From Rhodoferax sp. (GTDB lineage Bacteria > Pseudomonadota > Gammaproteobacteria > Burkholderiales > Burkholderiaceae_C), in the NCBI RefSeq assembly GCF_030653815.1, contig NZ_JAURYQ010000023.1, forward strand, positions 1 to 64,000: a DNA stretch of 64,000 nucleotides, given 5' to 3'. The notes under the pieces are model-generated. The model was not told where the DNA came from. It did no database searches and saw only the letters and a program-made list of their open reading frames with translations. The stretch's first letter is position 1. Each line of letters begins with the position of its first letter. The translations under genes were made by a program, and so were the position numbers. Below are positions 32,792-41,667 of this stretch, piece after piece.

Positions 32792-35700
32792 TCGCTCCAA
32801 TCTGTCATCGACAGCGCGGCGTCCATGTCCACCGCAACAATGCGCGACACGCCCTGCTCCTGCATGGTGACACCGATGAGTTGTTTGGCCATTTCCATGG
32901 CAATCTTGTTGTGGCTGATGAACAGGAACTGGGTCTCCCGGCTCATGCGCGTCACCAGTTTGGCATAACGCTCGGTATTGGCGTCGTCCAGCGGCGCATC
33001 GACCTCGTCGAGCAAACAAAACGGCGCCGGGTTGAGCTGAAAAATGGCAAACACCAGCGCAATGGCGGTCAGTGCCTTCTCGCCGCCCGACAGCAGCGCA
33101 ATGCTCTGGTTTTTCTTGCCCGGCGGCTGCGCCACCACCTGCACACCGGAGTCCAGAATCTCGTCGCCGGTGATCACCAAGCGGGCGTTGCCACCGCCAA
33201 ACAGCTCCGGGAACATCTTGCCGAAGTGCTCATTGACCTGGTTGAAGGTGCCTGATAACAGCTCACGGGTCTCACCGTCAATTTTTCGGATGGCGTCTTC
33301 CAGCGTGGTCATGGCCTCCTGCAAGTCGGCTGTTTGCGCATCCAGAAACTGCTTGCGCTCGCGCGCCGCAGCCAGCTCGTCCAGCGCCGCCAGGTTGACG
33401 GCACCCAAGGCGGCAATGTCGCGGTTGATGCGGTCAATCTCGCCCTGCAGGCCTGCCAGGCGCACGTTGTCCTGAGAGATCGACAGCGCCACGGCTTCCA
33501 GGTCAGCCTTGGCGTCTGCCAGTAGCTGACTGTACTGCTCAAAGCCCAGCCTTGAGGCCTGTTCCTTGAGCTGGAATTCGGTGATGCGGGCACGCAGCGG
33601 GTCAAGATCGCGCTCGAGTTGCAGGCGGCGCTCGTCGCCGGCACGCAGCTTGGCGGTCAGGTCGTCGTACTGGCTGCGCTGGGCGCCCAGTTCCTGTTCG
33701 CGCAGCAGCTTGTCAGCCAGCGCCTGTTGCAAGCCCCCTTGCGCGGCGGCGTCGTTCAGGCGGACCAGCTCGGCCTGGGCGCGCTGGGTCTCCGCTGCCA
33801 CGGCAGCCGCTTGGGCCACGGCGGTCTCGATGCCGCGCGACAGCTCGGCCTTGCGCGCATCCAGGCTGCGCAGGCTGAACGTGGCCTCCTGCTTTTCGCG
33901 CTCCAGGCTGCGCAGCTGCTCACGGCTGGCACCCAGGGTGCGCTCAGCCGCCATCACCTGGTCGTCCAGCTCGGCGTGGCTTTGTTGGGCATCGGCGAGC
34001 AGCATGTCGAGCTCTTCAAAGCGCCCTTCAGCGGTGACGCGGCGCTCCTGCAAGTCGTCGCGTTGTGCCTCCACCTCGGCCAGGTCGCTGGCGATCTGGG
34101 CACTTCGGCTGCGTGCCTGATCCGCCTGCTGGCTCAGTTGCAGGGTCTGCACCTGCAGCGCGTGGGCTTTTTGTTGCGCGTCCGCCGCTTCCTTGCGGCT
34201 GCTGGCCAGGCGCTGCGCCACATCGGCATAAGCAGCCTCACAGCGCACCAGCGCAGCGCGCGCCTCGTCGCTGATCAGCACCTGGGCGCGCAGCTGTTTT
34301 TCCAGGTTTTCAATTTCCTGGGCGCGCGCCAACAGGCCCGCCTGCTCCGAGTCGGGCGCGTAAAAACTGACGCTGTGACGGCCCACGGCATGACCGGTCC
34401 GGACATAAATGATTTCGCCGGGCAGCAATTGGTCGCGGCTGGCCAACGCGTCCTCCAGGCTGGCCGCGGTGAAGCAACGCTGCAGCCAGTCGTCCAGCAC
34501 CGCTTTTTGGCCCGCGTCGTGCAGTCGCAGCAGGTCCGACAACCTGGGCAGCGTGCTGTGGGCCTGAACCGGTGCGGCGGATGGCGGGCTGTAAAAAGCC
34601 AGCTTGGCCGGTGGTGCGTCCTGGGCAAAAGCGCGCACCAAGTCGAGGCGGCTGACCTCCAGCGCGCCCAGGCGCTCGCGCAAGGCACCTTCCAGGGCGT
34701 TTTCCCAACCGGGCTCGATGTGCAGACGGCTCCACAGCCCCTGCAAATGGTCGAGTCCGTGCTTTTGCAGCCAGGGTTGCAACTTGCCATCGGTCATGAC
34801 CCTGGCCTGCAGCGCCTTGAGTGCTTCCAGCCGGGCTGACAGCTCGGCCAGCAACGCAGACTCGCGGTTCACCGCCTGCTGTTGCTGGCGCCGGCGTTCA
34901 TCCAGTTCAGGGGCACTGTCGGTCAGGGTTTCCAGGTGGGCCTGCGCCACCTCGGAGGCTTCTTGCGCCTGTTCCAGCACAAGCTGCAGTTCGGCTAACT
35001 TGTCTTCGTCGGGTGCCACCAAGCTGTTGCGGTCAGCCAGCAGGCGCTCACGGCGCGTGTCCATCTGGCGCGACTGTTCCTCAATGCCGCGCTGCTCGGC
35101 GGCCAGCACCCCAATTTGCTGCTGCACCTGGGCCACACTGGCGCGCTGGTCATTGGCAGCGCGCTGCGCTTGGCGCAAAGCCTCTTCGAGCGTCGGCAAG
35201 TGCTGCGCCTGTTCCTCCAGTTGGGCTGACAGCACCTCGTTTTTGTCCTCGCCCAGCAATTCAAGCTCAGCCAGGTCTTCCAGCGCGGCCTCGGCGTCCG
35301 TGCGGCGGGTCGCCCATTCGGTGGCCTGCTCGACCAAGGTGCGCAGCCGCAGCTCCACGCGCTGGCGCCCTTCCACCACAAAGCGGATCTCGGCCTCCAG
35401 CCGGCCCACCTCGGCACTGGCCTCATATAACCTGCCCTGCGCCTGATTGACCTGGTCACCAGCGGCGTAATGGGCCTGGCGCACCGTTTCCAGCTCGGAC
35501 TCGATGTGGCGCAGGTCGGCCATGCGGCTCTCCAACGCGTTGACGGCAGCCAGGCCCTCGGCCTGAATCCGGCCCTGCTCCGTCTGTGACTCGGTGCGCT
35601 TCAGAAACCAGAGCTGGTGCTGCTTCAAGCTGCCGGTGGCGGCTAACGCGTTGTACTTTTGCGCGACTTCCGCTTGTCTTTCCAGCTTGTCGAGGTTGGC

Positions 35701-36306
35701 ATTGAGCTCGCGCAGGATGTCTTCCACCCGGGTCAGGTTGTCCCGGGTGTCGCCCAAGCGGTTCTCGGTTTCGCGGCGGCGCTCCTTGTACTTGGACACC
35801 CCGGCCGCCTCCTCCAGGAACAGCCGCAGCTCCTCGGGTTTGCTCTCGATGATGCGGCTGATGGTGCCCTGGCCGATGATGGCGTAGGCACGCGGCCCCA
35901 GGCCGGTGCCCAGAAACACATCCTGCACGTCGCGCCGGCGCACCACCTGGTTGTTGATGAGGTAGCTGCTGTTGCCGTCACGGGTCAGCACGCGCTTGAC
36001 GGCAATCTCGCCAAACTGGCTCCATTGGCCGCCGGCGCGGTGGTCGTCGTTGTCAAACACCAGCTCGACACTGGCGCGGCTGGCCGGCTTGCGCGTGGTG
36101 GTGCCGTTGAAAATCACGTCCTGCATCGACTCGCCGCGCAACTCCGACGCCTTGCTCTCGCCCAGCACCCAGCGCACCGCGTCCATGATGTTGGATTTGC
36201 CGCAGCCATTGGGCCCGACCACGCCCACCAGTTGCCCGGGCAGCAAAAAATTGGTGGGCTCGGCAAACGACTTGAAGCCTGATAACTTGATGGAATTGAG
36301 ACGCAC
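32788..36306 (-). CDS. smc: Chromosome segregation protein SMC
   Basis: About 1172 residues, the usual size. Walker A GPNGCGKSN is at 31-39. Long coiled coils follow, interrupted by a hinge near the middle (LPGEIIYVRTGHAVGRHSVSFYAPDS). The C-terminal ABC signature LLSGGEKALTAIALVFAIF and Walker B CLLDEVDAPLDDAN close the ATPase head. I chose the GTG at 36306 (VRLNSIKLSGFKSFAEP) because SMC proteins begin at that point; the frame stays open to 36480 without similarity. First gene of a likely smc-zipA-ligA-def unit. The partners scpA and scpB are not in the window. Confidence 0.96.
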   Translation of the reverse strand: MRLNSIKLSGFKSFAEPTNFLLPGQLVGVVGPNGCGKSNIMDAVRWVLGESKASELRGESMQDVIFNGTTTRKPASRASVELVFDNDDHRAGGQWSQFGEIAVKRVLTRDGNSSYLINNQVVRRRDVQDVFLGTGLGPRAYAIIGQGTISRIIESKPEELRLFLEEAAGVSKYKERRRETENRLGDTRDNLTRVEDILRELNANLDKLERQAEVAQKYNALAATGSLKQHQLWFLKRTESQTEQGRIQAEGLAAVNALESRMADLRHIESELETVRQAHYAAGDQVNQAQGRLYEASAEVGRLEAEIRFVVEGRQRVELRLRTLVEQATEWATRRTDAEAALEDLAELELLGEDKNEVLSAQLEEQAQHLPTLEEALRQAQRAANDQRASVAQVQQQIGVLAAEQRGIEEQSRQMDTRRERLLADRNSLVAPDEDKLAELQLVLEQAQEASEVAQAHLETLTDSAPELDERRRQQQQAVNRESALLAELSARLEALKALQARVMTDGKLQPWLQKHGLDHLQGLWSRLHIEPGWENALEGALRERLGALEVSRLDLVRAFAQDAPPAKLAFYSPPSAAPVQAHSTLPRLSDLLRLHDAGQKAVLDDWLQRCFTAASLEDALASRDQLLPGEIIYVRTGHAVGRHSVSFYAPDSEQAGLLARAQEIENLEKQLRAQVLISDEARAALVRCEAAYADVAQRLASSRKEAADAQQKAHALQVQTLQLSQQADQARSRSAQIASDLAEVEAQRDDLQERRVTAEGRFEELDMLLADAQQSHAELDDQVMAAERTLGASREQLRSLEREKQEATFSLRSLDARKAELSRGIETAVAQAAAVAAETQRAQAELVRLNDAAAQGGLQQALADKLLREQELGAQRSQYDDLTAKLRAGDERRLQLERDLDPLRARITEFQLKEQASRLGFEQYSQLLADAKADLEAVALSISQDNVRLAGLQGEIDRINRDIAALGAVNLAALDELAAARERKQFLDAQTADLQEAMTTLEDAIRKIDGETRELLSGTFNQVNEHFGKMFPELFGGGNARLVITGDEILDSGVQVVAQPPGKKNQSIALLSGGEKALTAIALVFAIFQLNPAPFCLLDEVDAPLDDANTERYAKLVTRMSRETQFLFISHNKIAMEMAKQLIGVTMQEQGVSRIVAVDMDAALSMTDWSE

Positions 36307-36472
36307 AGGGATCTGAAAAACGACAAAAGTGAGGAAGCAGCCCGGCGAACCGCCAAGCCGGGCACATCGAGGCGTCATGATAACTTGCTGCCAAGGCATC
36401 AGGTGCTGCCAAAGTGACCCGCCGTCGCCCGGAAGCCCATCCGGCGGGCTTGCCGCCGCAGATAATTGCGAC

Positions 36473-37099
36473 ATGCCCAACTCAAGCCCTGCTCAGCCAA
36501 CCCACTTGCCCTTTCCTGCCGCTTCATTGCCGCCCGGTCCCAGCTCGCTGGGCGCGCTTTTTTGGGCCTTCAATGCCCTGGCACTGCAGGGTTTTGGCGG
36601 TGTGGTGGCCATTGCCCAACGCGAGCTGGTTGACAAGAAGCAATGGCTGACACCGGCCCAGTTTGTCGAAGACTGGGCGGTGGCCCAGGTACTGCCCGGC
36701 CCCAACGTGGTGAATCTGTCGTTGATGATTGGCGACCGCTACTTTGGCGTGCTTGGCGGCATGGTGGCCTTGGCCGGCATGCTGAGTTTTCCGATGGTCA
36801 TTGTGCTGATCCTGGCCGCACTGTTTTCCGGTGTCTCGGATTCCGTGGCGGTGCAAGGTGCCTTGCGTGGCATGGGCGCGGTGGCGGCGGGCATGATTGT
36901 GGCCACGGGCCTGCGGCTGCTGTCTGCGCTGAAGGGCAACGTGCTGGGAAGCGCTGTTTGTTATGGACTGGCCGTCGTGACCTTTGTGGCGATTGCGCTG
37001 TTGCGGCTGCCGCTGATCTGGGTGCTGCTGAGCCTGGGCGGTCTGGGCGCGCTATGGGCCTACCGCCAGCTGGGCCGCCTTGAGAAGGGTGCGCCATGA
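36473..37099 (+). CDS. Chromate transporter, half-size CHR protein (first of a pair)
   Basis: About 208 residues with five or six membrane helices. The CHR domain signature is seen in FNALALQGFGGVVAIAQRELVDKKQWLTPAQFVEDWAVAQVLPGPNVVN. Short-chain CHR proteins are encoded as adjacent pairs and are thought to work together as a chromate exporter, with sulfate a related substrate. The ATG at 36473 follows a weak ribosome binding site. Its stop overlaps the start of the second half (ATGA). Confidence 0.92.
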   Translation: MPNSSPAQPTHLPFPAASLPPGPSSLGALFWAFNALALQGFGGVVAIAQRELVDKKQWLTPAQFVEDWAVAQVLPGPNVVNLSLMIGDRYFGVLGGMVALAGMLSFPMVIVLILAALFSGVSDSVAVQGALRGMGAVAAGMIVATGLRLLSALKGNVLGSAVCYGLAVVTFVAIALLRLPLIWVLLSLGGLGALWAYRQLGRLEKGAP

Positions 37100-37680
37100 C
37101 GCCCGCCGACTGGCTGGCGCTGCTGACGCATTTTTTATCGCTGTCGCTGCTGGCCGTGGGCGGCGCCATCACCACCGTGCCCGACATGCACCGCACGCTG
37201 GTCGACCAGAACCAGTGGCTGTCTGACGGCCAGTTCAACGCCTCGATCGCCATCGCCCAGGCCGCGCCCGGCCCCAACGTGCTGTTTGTCGCGCTGATGG
37301 GCTGGCATGTGGGGCTGAACGCGGGTGGCGGGCTGGGCGCAGGCTGGGTCGGCTGGGGCAGTGCCCTACTGGGCGTGCTGTTGTCCATGCTGGGCATTTT
37401 GCTGCCCAGCACCACGCTCACCTTCGTGGCCAGCCGCTGGGGTCACCAGAACCGAGAACTGCGCGCCGTGCGTGCCTTCAAGCAAGGCCTGGCGCCGGTG
37501 GTGGTGGCTTTGTTGATCGCCACCGGATGGATCCTCACCGCCGCCCACGGCGCTAACCTGTCACATTGGCCGCTGTGGTTGCTGACCGTGGCCGTGGCAA
37601 TGCTGGTTTGGCGCACCCGACTGCATTTGCTGTGGCTGTTGGGGGCTGGCGCGTTGGTGGGGGCTTTGGGCTGGGTTTAG
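37096..37680 (+). CDS. Chromate transporter, half-size CHR protein (second of a pair)
   Basis: 194 residues with about five membrane helices. It has the same CHR core as its neighbour (VGGAITTVPDMHRTLVDQNQWLSDGQFNASIAIAQAAPGPNVLFVALMG), including the conserved APGPN. The overlap of 4 bp with the upstream gene indicates coupled translation of the two halves. No chrB or other chromate regulator is nearby. Confidence 0.92.
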   Translation: MTPADWLALLTHFLSLSLLAVGGAITTVPDMHRTLVDQNQWLSDGQFNASIAIAQAAPGPNVLFVALMGWHVGLNAGGGLGAGWVGWGSALLGVLLSMLGILLPSTTLTFVASRWGHQNRELRAVRAFKQGLAPVVVALLIATGWILTAAHGANLSHWPLWLLTVAVAMLVWRTRLHLLWLLGAGALVGALGWV

Positions 37681-37773
37681 TGTAAATCAACAGTCTCTAT
37701 ATTCTTTTTTAAATATATGGTAATCATGAAAATGTAGTTTGAAATATAAGGGTTGACCCGTAAAGTTCACCCC

Positions 37774-38565
37774 ATGTTTGAAATTGCTCTCATTTCTGCC
37801 GGGTTTTTTGTCGGGATCGTGGTCGGGTTGACCGGTGTCGGCGGCGGCTCGCTGATGACGCCCATCCTGATTTTTGTCTTCGGCGTCAAGCCCTACATGG
37901 CGGTCGGCACCGACCTGCTGTTTGCGGCCTTCACCAAAATGGGCGGCACCGTGAAGATGGCGCGCTCCGGCCTGGTGCCCTGGCGCGTGGTACTGCACCT
38001 CAGCGCGGGTAGCATTCCGGCGGCACTCATCACGCTGTGGGTGCTCAAGAACGTCGGCCCGGCCGATGCCGCCATTCAACAGGTCATGACCTCGACATTG
38101 GGCGTGGCCCTGCTGCTGACCGCTGCCGCCACCCTGTACAAGGCCGTGCGTGGCAAGACCGCGCCGGTGCGGATTGCCGCCGGCCAGGAGGCCGTGGCCA
38201 CCACGCCGCGCCACTGGAGCCTGCCACTGCTGCTGGGTGCGCTGATCGGCACGCTGGTGTCACTGACTTCGGTGGGCGCCGGTGCCATTGGTGTCACCGC
38301 GCTGATGCTGCTCTACCCCTTGCTGCCGTTGCCGCGCATTGTGGCTGCCGACATTGCTTATGCCGTGCCGCTGACGCTGGTGGCCGGTGCGGGTCATGCC
38401 TCGCTGGGCTCGGTCGACTGGTCGATGCTGAGCCTGCTGTTGGCGGGCTCGCTGCCCGGCATTTGGCTCGGTTCGCACTTCATGACCCGCGTGTCCGAGC
38501 GCGCCATTCGTTCGCTGCTGTCGGTGCTGCTGGCCTATGCCGGCACCAAGTTGATTGCCCTGTGA
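37774..38565 (+). CDS. TauE/SafE (TSUP) family sulfur-anion transporter
   Basis: About 263 residues, about eight membrane helices. The family repeat is seen twice: VGLTGVGGGSLMTPILIFVFGVKPYMAVGTDL at the N-terminus and LVSLTSVGAGAIGVTALMLLYP in the second half. TSUP proteins move sulfite, sulfoacetate or related anions. Lying directly upstream of cysI, it probably transports sulfate or sulfite for this pathway. The ATG at 37774 was preferred to 37753. The 90 bp before it are unusually AT-rich, suitable for a LysR-type (CysB-like) activated promoter, although I cannot define an operator. Confidence 0.88.
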   Translation: MFEIALISAGFFVGIVVGLTGVGGGSLMTPILIFVFGVKPYMAVGTDLLFAAFTKMGGTVKMARSGLVPWRVVLHLSAGSIPAALITLWVLKNVGPADAAIQQVMTSTLGVALLLTAAATLYKAVRGKTAPVRIAAGQEAVATTPRHWSLPLLLGALIGTLVSLTSVGAGAIGVTALMLLYPLLPLPRIVAADIAYAVPLTLVAGAGHASLGSVDWSMLSLLLAGSLPGIWLGSHFMTRVSERAIRSLLSVLLAYAGTKLIAL

Positions 38566-38585
38566 TGAAGCAATGCTTGGTTCAT

Positions 38586-38603
38586 GGTCGACTGAAGTCG
38601 ACC
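38586..38603 (+). repeat. Hairpin between the TauE-like gene and cysI
   Basis: A perfect 8-bp inverted repeat GGTCGACT/AGTCGACC with a 2-bp spacer. No U-tract follows directly (TTTTTT appears 17 bp later), so it is more likely an RNA processing or stability element within the transcript than a full terminator. Confidence 0.5.
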
Positions 38604-38642
38604 CCACAAACCTCAAAACATTTTTTCACCAAGTGACAAACC

Positions 38643-40493
38643 ATGTACCAATACACCGACTTTGACCGCCAATTTATCCACCAGCGCGCCGCCCAGTACC
38701 GCGATCAGCTTGAGCGCAATCTGAGCGGCGAGCTCAAGGAAGACGAATTTCGCCCATTGCGCCTGCAAAACGGCTGGTATGTGCAGCGCTATGCGCCCAT
38801 GCTGCGCGTGGCCGTGCCTTACGGTGAATTGGCCAGCCGTCAATTGCGCGTTCTGGCCCGCATTGCCCGCGACTTTGATCAGCCCAGCGCCGCGGTTTAC
38901 CAGCACGCCAGCGAGAGCCAGGCCGAGTTCGGCACGTCACACCTGCCGGTCGGTTACGGTCATTTCAGCACCCGTCAGAACGTGCAGTTCAACTGGATCC
39001 CGCTGGATAGAAGCGCCGACGTGATGGATCTGCTGGCCACGGTCGACCTGCACGGCATCCAGACCAGCGGCAATTGCATCCGCAACATCACCAGCGACGC
39101 ACTGGCTGGCATCGCGCCCGATGAGCTCATCGACCCGCGCCCCTATGCCGAAATCATGCGCCAGTGGAGCACCCTGCACCCCGAGTTTGCCTTCCTGCCG
39201 CGCAAATTCAAGATCGCCATCAACGGTGCAGCTGAAGATCGCGCCGCTGTCTCCTGGCATGACGTTGGCCTGCACCTGCGCCGCGACGCGCAGGGCCAAG
39301 TCGGCTTCAAGGTGCTGGTCGGTGGCGGCATGGGCCGCACCCCCATGATTGCCGGCACGCTGCGCGAGTTTTTGCCCTGGAACCAGATCCTCAATTATCT
39401 GGAGGCCGTGGTGCGCGTCTACAACCGCTTCGGTCGCCGCGACAACCTGTACAAGGCGCGTATCAAGATTTTGGTGAAAGCCGAGGGCCAGCGTTTTGTC
39501 GACGAGGTCGAGGCCGAATACCAGGACATTCTGGCGCACGACGGTGCCGCACACGCCATTCCTCAGGCCGAGCTGGACCGGGTTTCCGCCCATTTCCTGC
39601 CGCCCGCCACCATGGATCGCCACGGCCTGCGGCCTCGCGATGACGAAGCTTCCGTCATTGCGAGCGAAGCGCGGCAATCCATGTCTGCAAGCGCAACCGA
39701 TTCACCGGACTACCGGCGCTGGCTCGCCCAAAACGTGCGTGCCCACAAAAATCCGGCCTTGCGCGCGGTCACGCTGTCGTTCAAGCGCCTGGGCCACGCG
39801 CCCGGCGACGCCACCGCCGACCAGCTCGACGCCGCCGCCGACTTGGCCGATCGTTTCAGCGCCGGTGAAGCCCGCGTCACCCACGAGCAAAACCTGCTGC
39901 TGCCTTGGGTCGCCGAGCACGACCTGCCCGCGCTTTGGCACGCTGCCCGGCGCTTGGGTGTGGCCAAGGCCAACATCGGCCTGCTCACCGACATGATCAC
40001 CTGCCCCGGCGGCGACCTGTGCGCGCTGGCCAACGCCCGCTCGCTGCCGCTGGCGCAAGCCGTGACCGAGCGCTTCCAGGACCTGGATGAGCTGTTCGAC
40101 ATCGGCCCGGTCGACCTGCACATCAGCGGTTGCATGAACTCCTGCGGCCACCACCACACCGGCCACATCGGCATTTTGGGTGTCGACAAGGACGGCCGCG
40201 AGTGGTACCAGATCTCGCTCGGCGGCTCCGACGGCAGCCATCTGAGCGGCGCGGCCGTGCCCGGCAAGGTGATCGGCCCGTCGTTTGCAGCGAGCGAAGT
40301 GACCGACGTGGTCGAGGCGCTCATCGACAGCTACCGCGTGTACCGCAAGGCGGGCGAAACCTTCATCGACTGCGTGCGCCGCGTCGGCGCTGACCCCTTC
40401 AAGCTGGCCGCCAACGCCGTGCGCCACGAAACCCGCGATGGCGGCCGCGTGCTGCATGTCCACCTGGCCACCGCCGACGCCGCCACCGACTGA
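38643..40493 (+). CDS. cysI: Sulfite/nitrite reductase haemoprotein (assimilatory sulfite reductase)
   Basis: 616 residues. Reduces sulfite to sulfide with a sirohaem-[4Fe-4S] centre. It has duplicated ferredoxin-like halves: RQNVQFNWIPL and SGNCIRNITSDALAGIAP in the first, EQNLLLPWVAEHD in the second. Cluster cysteines are in CPGGDLCALANA and SGCMNSCGHHHTGHIG. The interdomain linker (about residues 323-348) carries a palindromic repeat translated as part of the protein (VIASEARQSM). No cysJ flavoprotein is nearby, so electrons may come from ferredoxin. First enzyme gene of the sulfur operon; DUF934 starts 19 bp after it. Confidence 0.93.
   Translation: MYQYTDFDRQFIHQRAAQYRDQLERNLSGELKEDEFRPLRLQNGWYVQRYAPMLRVAVPYGELASRQLRVLARIARDFDQPSAAVYQHASESQAEFGTSHLPVGYGHFSTRQNVQFNWIPLDRSADVMDLLATVDLHGIQTSGNCIRNITSDALAGIAPDELIDPRPYAEIMRQWSTLHPEFAFLPRKFKIAINGAAEDRAAVSWHDVGLHLRRDAQGQVGFKVLVGGGMGRTPMIAGTLREFLPWNQILNYLEAVVRVYNRFGRRDNLYKARIKILVKAEGQRFVDEVEAEYQDILAHDGAAHAIPQAELDRVSAHFLPPATMDRHGLRPRDDEASVIASEARQSMSASATDSPDYRRWLAQNVRAHKNPALRAVTLSFKRLGHAPGDATADQLDAAADLADRFSAGEARVTHEQNLLLPWVAEHDLPALWHAARRLGVAKANIGLLTDMITCPGGDLCALANARSLPLAQAVTERFQDLDELFDIGPVDLHISGCMNSCGHHHTGHIGILGVDKDGREWYQISLGGSDGSHLSGAAVPGKVIGPSFAASEVTDVVEALIDSYRVYRKAGETFIDCVRRVGADPFKLAANAVRHETRDGGRVLHVHLATADAATD
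39611..39683 (+). repeat. Palindromic repeat element inside cysI, in frame
   Basis: The left arm (39611-39644) is an imperfect reverse complement of the right arm (39654-39683), which begins GTCATTGCGAGCGAAGCG and ends GCAATCCATG. The same arm occurs at 46455, 49535 (inverted), 62111 and 63508. The element is translated as MDRHGLRPRDDEAS-VIASEARQSM without a stop and falls in the linker between the two halves of cysI. Confidence 0.9.
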
Positions 40494-40512
40494 CCCCTGG
40501 AATACCCTGAAC

Positions 40513-40911
40513 ATGAACACGCTTGAATTGATCCCATCAGACGCCACGACTGAATCACCTGCCGGTTTGCAGGTCATCAAACTCGCCAACGACGCCAACC
40601 CGAGCACGCTGGCACTGGACGGTGTGACACGCATTGAATTGAATTTCCCCAAGTTTACCGACGGCCGCGCCTTCAGCCAGGCTTACCTGCTGCGCCGCCG
40701 CCTTGGTTTCAAGGGCGACATTCGCGCTACCGGCGACGTGCTGGTGGACCAACTGCTGCAAATGCAGCGTTCAGGCTTCAGTTCGGCCGTGCTGCGTGCC
40801 GACCAAAACCTGGCCCACGCGCAACGCCAACTCACACACTTTGCCGGTTTTTACCAAGGCGATGCGGCGCAGCCCCAACCCCAATTCGTTTTGCACGGAG
40901 CCACGGCATGA
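40513..40911 (+). CDS. DUF934 family protein of the sulfate assimilation operon
   Basis: 132 residues. DUF934 (COG3749) core: LNFPKFTDGRAFSQAYLLRRRLGFKGDIRATGDVLVDQL and a conserved RSGFSSAVLRADQN. The family is regularly found between cysI and cysH in Proteobacteria, as here; its molecular role is not settled. The start ATG at 40513 is 19 bp after cysI, and its stop overlaps cysH by 4 bp. Confidence 0.92.
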   Translation: MNTLELIPSDATTESPAGLQVIKLANDANPSTLALDGVTRIELNFPKFTDGRAFSQAYLLRRRLGFKGDIRATGDVLVDQLLQMQRSGFSSAVLRADQNLAHAQRQLTHFAGFYQGDAAQPQPQFVLHGATA

Positions 40912-41648
40912 GCGCCATCGACCTCAACGCCCGCGCGTCCAGCACCTTTGCGGAAAAACTCGCCGAGACCCAGGCGCTATTGCAACAGGCCGCGCTGGAC
41001 TACGCACCAAGGAACACAGGCGACGCACCACGCATCACGCTGGCCTGCAGCCTGGGTGCCGAAGACATGGTGTTGGCCCACCTGGTCAACAGCCTGAAAC
41101 TCGACATCGGCATCTTTGTGCTGGAAACCGGCCAGCTCCATGTCGAGACGCTGGCGCTGCTGGCCCGGCTGCAAGCCACGTCACGGGCACCAGTGCAGGT
41201 GTTCATGCCCGTGCGGGAAGCAGTCATCCAGTTCGTGGAACGCGAAGGCACCGACGCCATGTACCAGAGCATTGCCCTGCGCAAGGCCTGCTGCGCGATC
41301 CGCAAGATGGAGCCGCTGAGCCGCGCCCTAGCGGACAAGGACGCCTGGATCACCGGCCTGCGTCGTGAACAGTCGGGTGCCCGTGCCGAAGTGCCTTTGA
41401 CAGACCGCAGCGACGCCGCCAAGGTCAAGCTCAATCCGCTGGCCAACTGGACCTGGGGCGACGTGTGGCATTACATCGCTGACAACAAGGTGGACTACAA
41501 CCCGCTGCACGACCAATTTTACCCCAGCGTTGGCTGCGCCCCCTGCACCCGTGCCATCAGTCTCGGTGAAGACTTTCGCGCCGGCCGCTGGTGGTGGGAA
41601 GACGAGGCCGCCAAGGAATGCGGCCTGCATGTCAAAGCCAGCCTGTAA
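40908..41648 (+). CDS. cysH: Adenylyl-sulfate (APS) reductase, CysH family
   Basis: 246 residues. Reduces activated sulfate to sulfite with thioredoxin. The nucleotide loop is SLGAEDMV (48-55). The four cluster cysteines typical of the plant/bacterial APS-reducing type are present: Cys128-Cys129 (KACCAIRK) and Cys210/Cys213 (GCAPC). The catalytic cysteine is at 238 in ECGLH. This favours APS rather than PAPS as substrate, consistent with no cysC kinase in the cluster. Overlaps the DUF934 gene (ATGA). Confidence 0.95.
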   Translation: MSAIDLNARASSTFAEKLAETQALLQQAALDYAPRNTGDAPRITLACSLGAEDMVLAHLVNSLKLDIGIFVLETGQLHVETLALLARLQATSRAPVQVFMPVREAVIQFVEREGTDAMYQSIALRKACCAIRKMEPLSRALADKDAWITGLRREQSGARAEVPLTDRSDAAKVKLNPLANWTWGDVWHYIADNKVDYNPLHDQFYPSVGCAPCTRAISLGEDFRAGRWWWEDEAAKECGLHVKASL

Positions 41649-41667
41649 CAACTAACGCATCCCAAAA

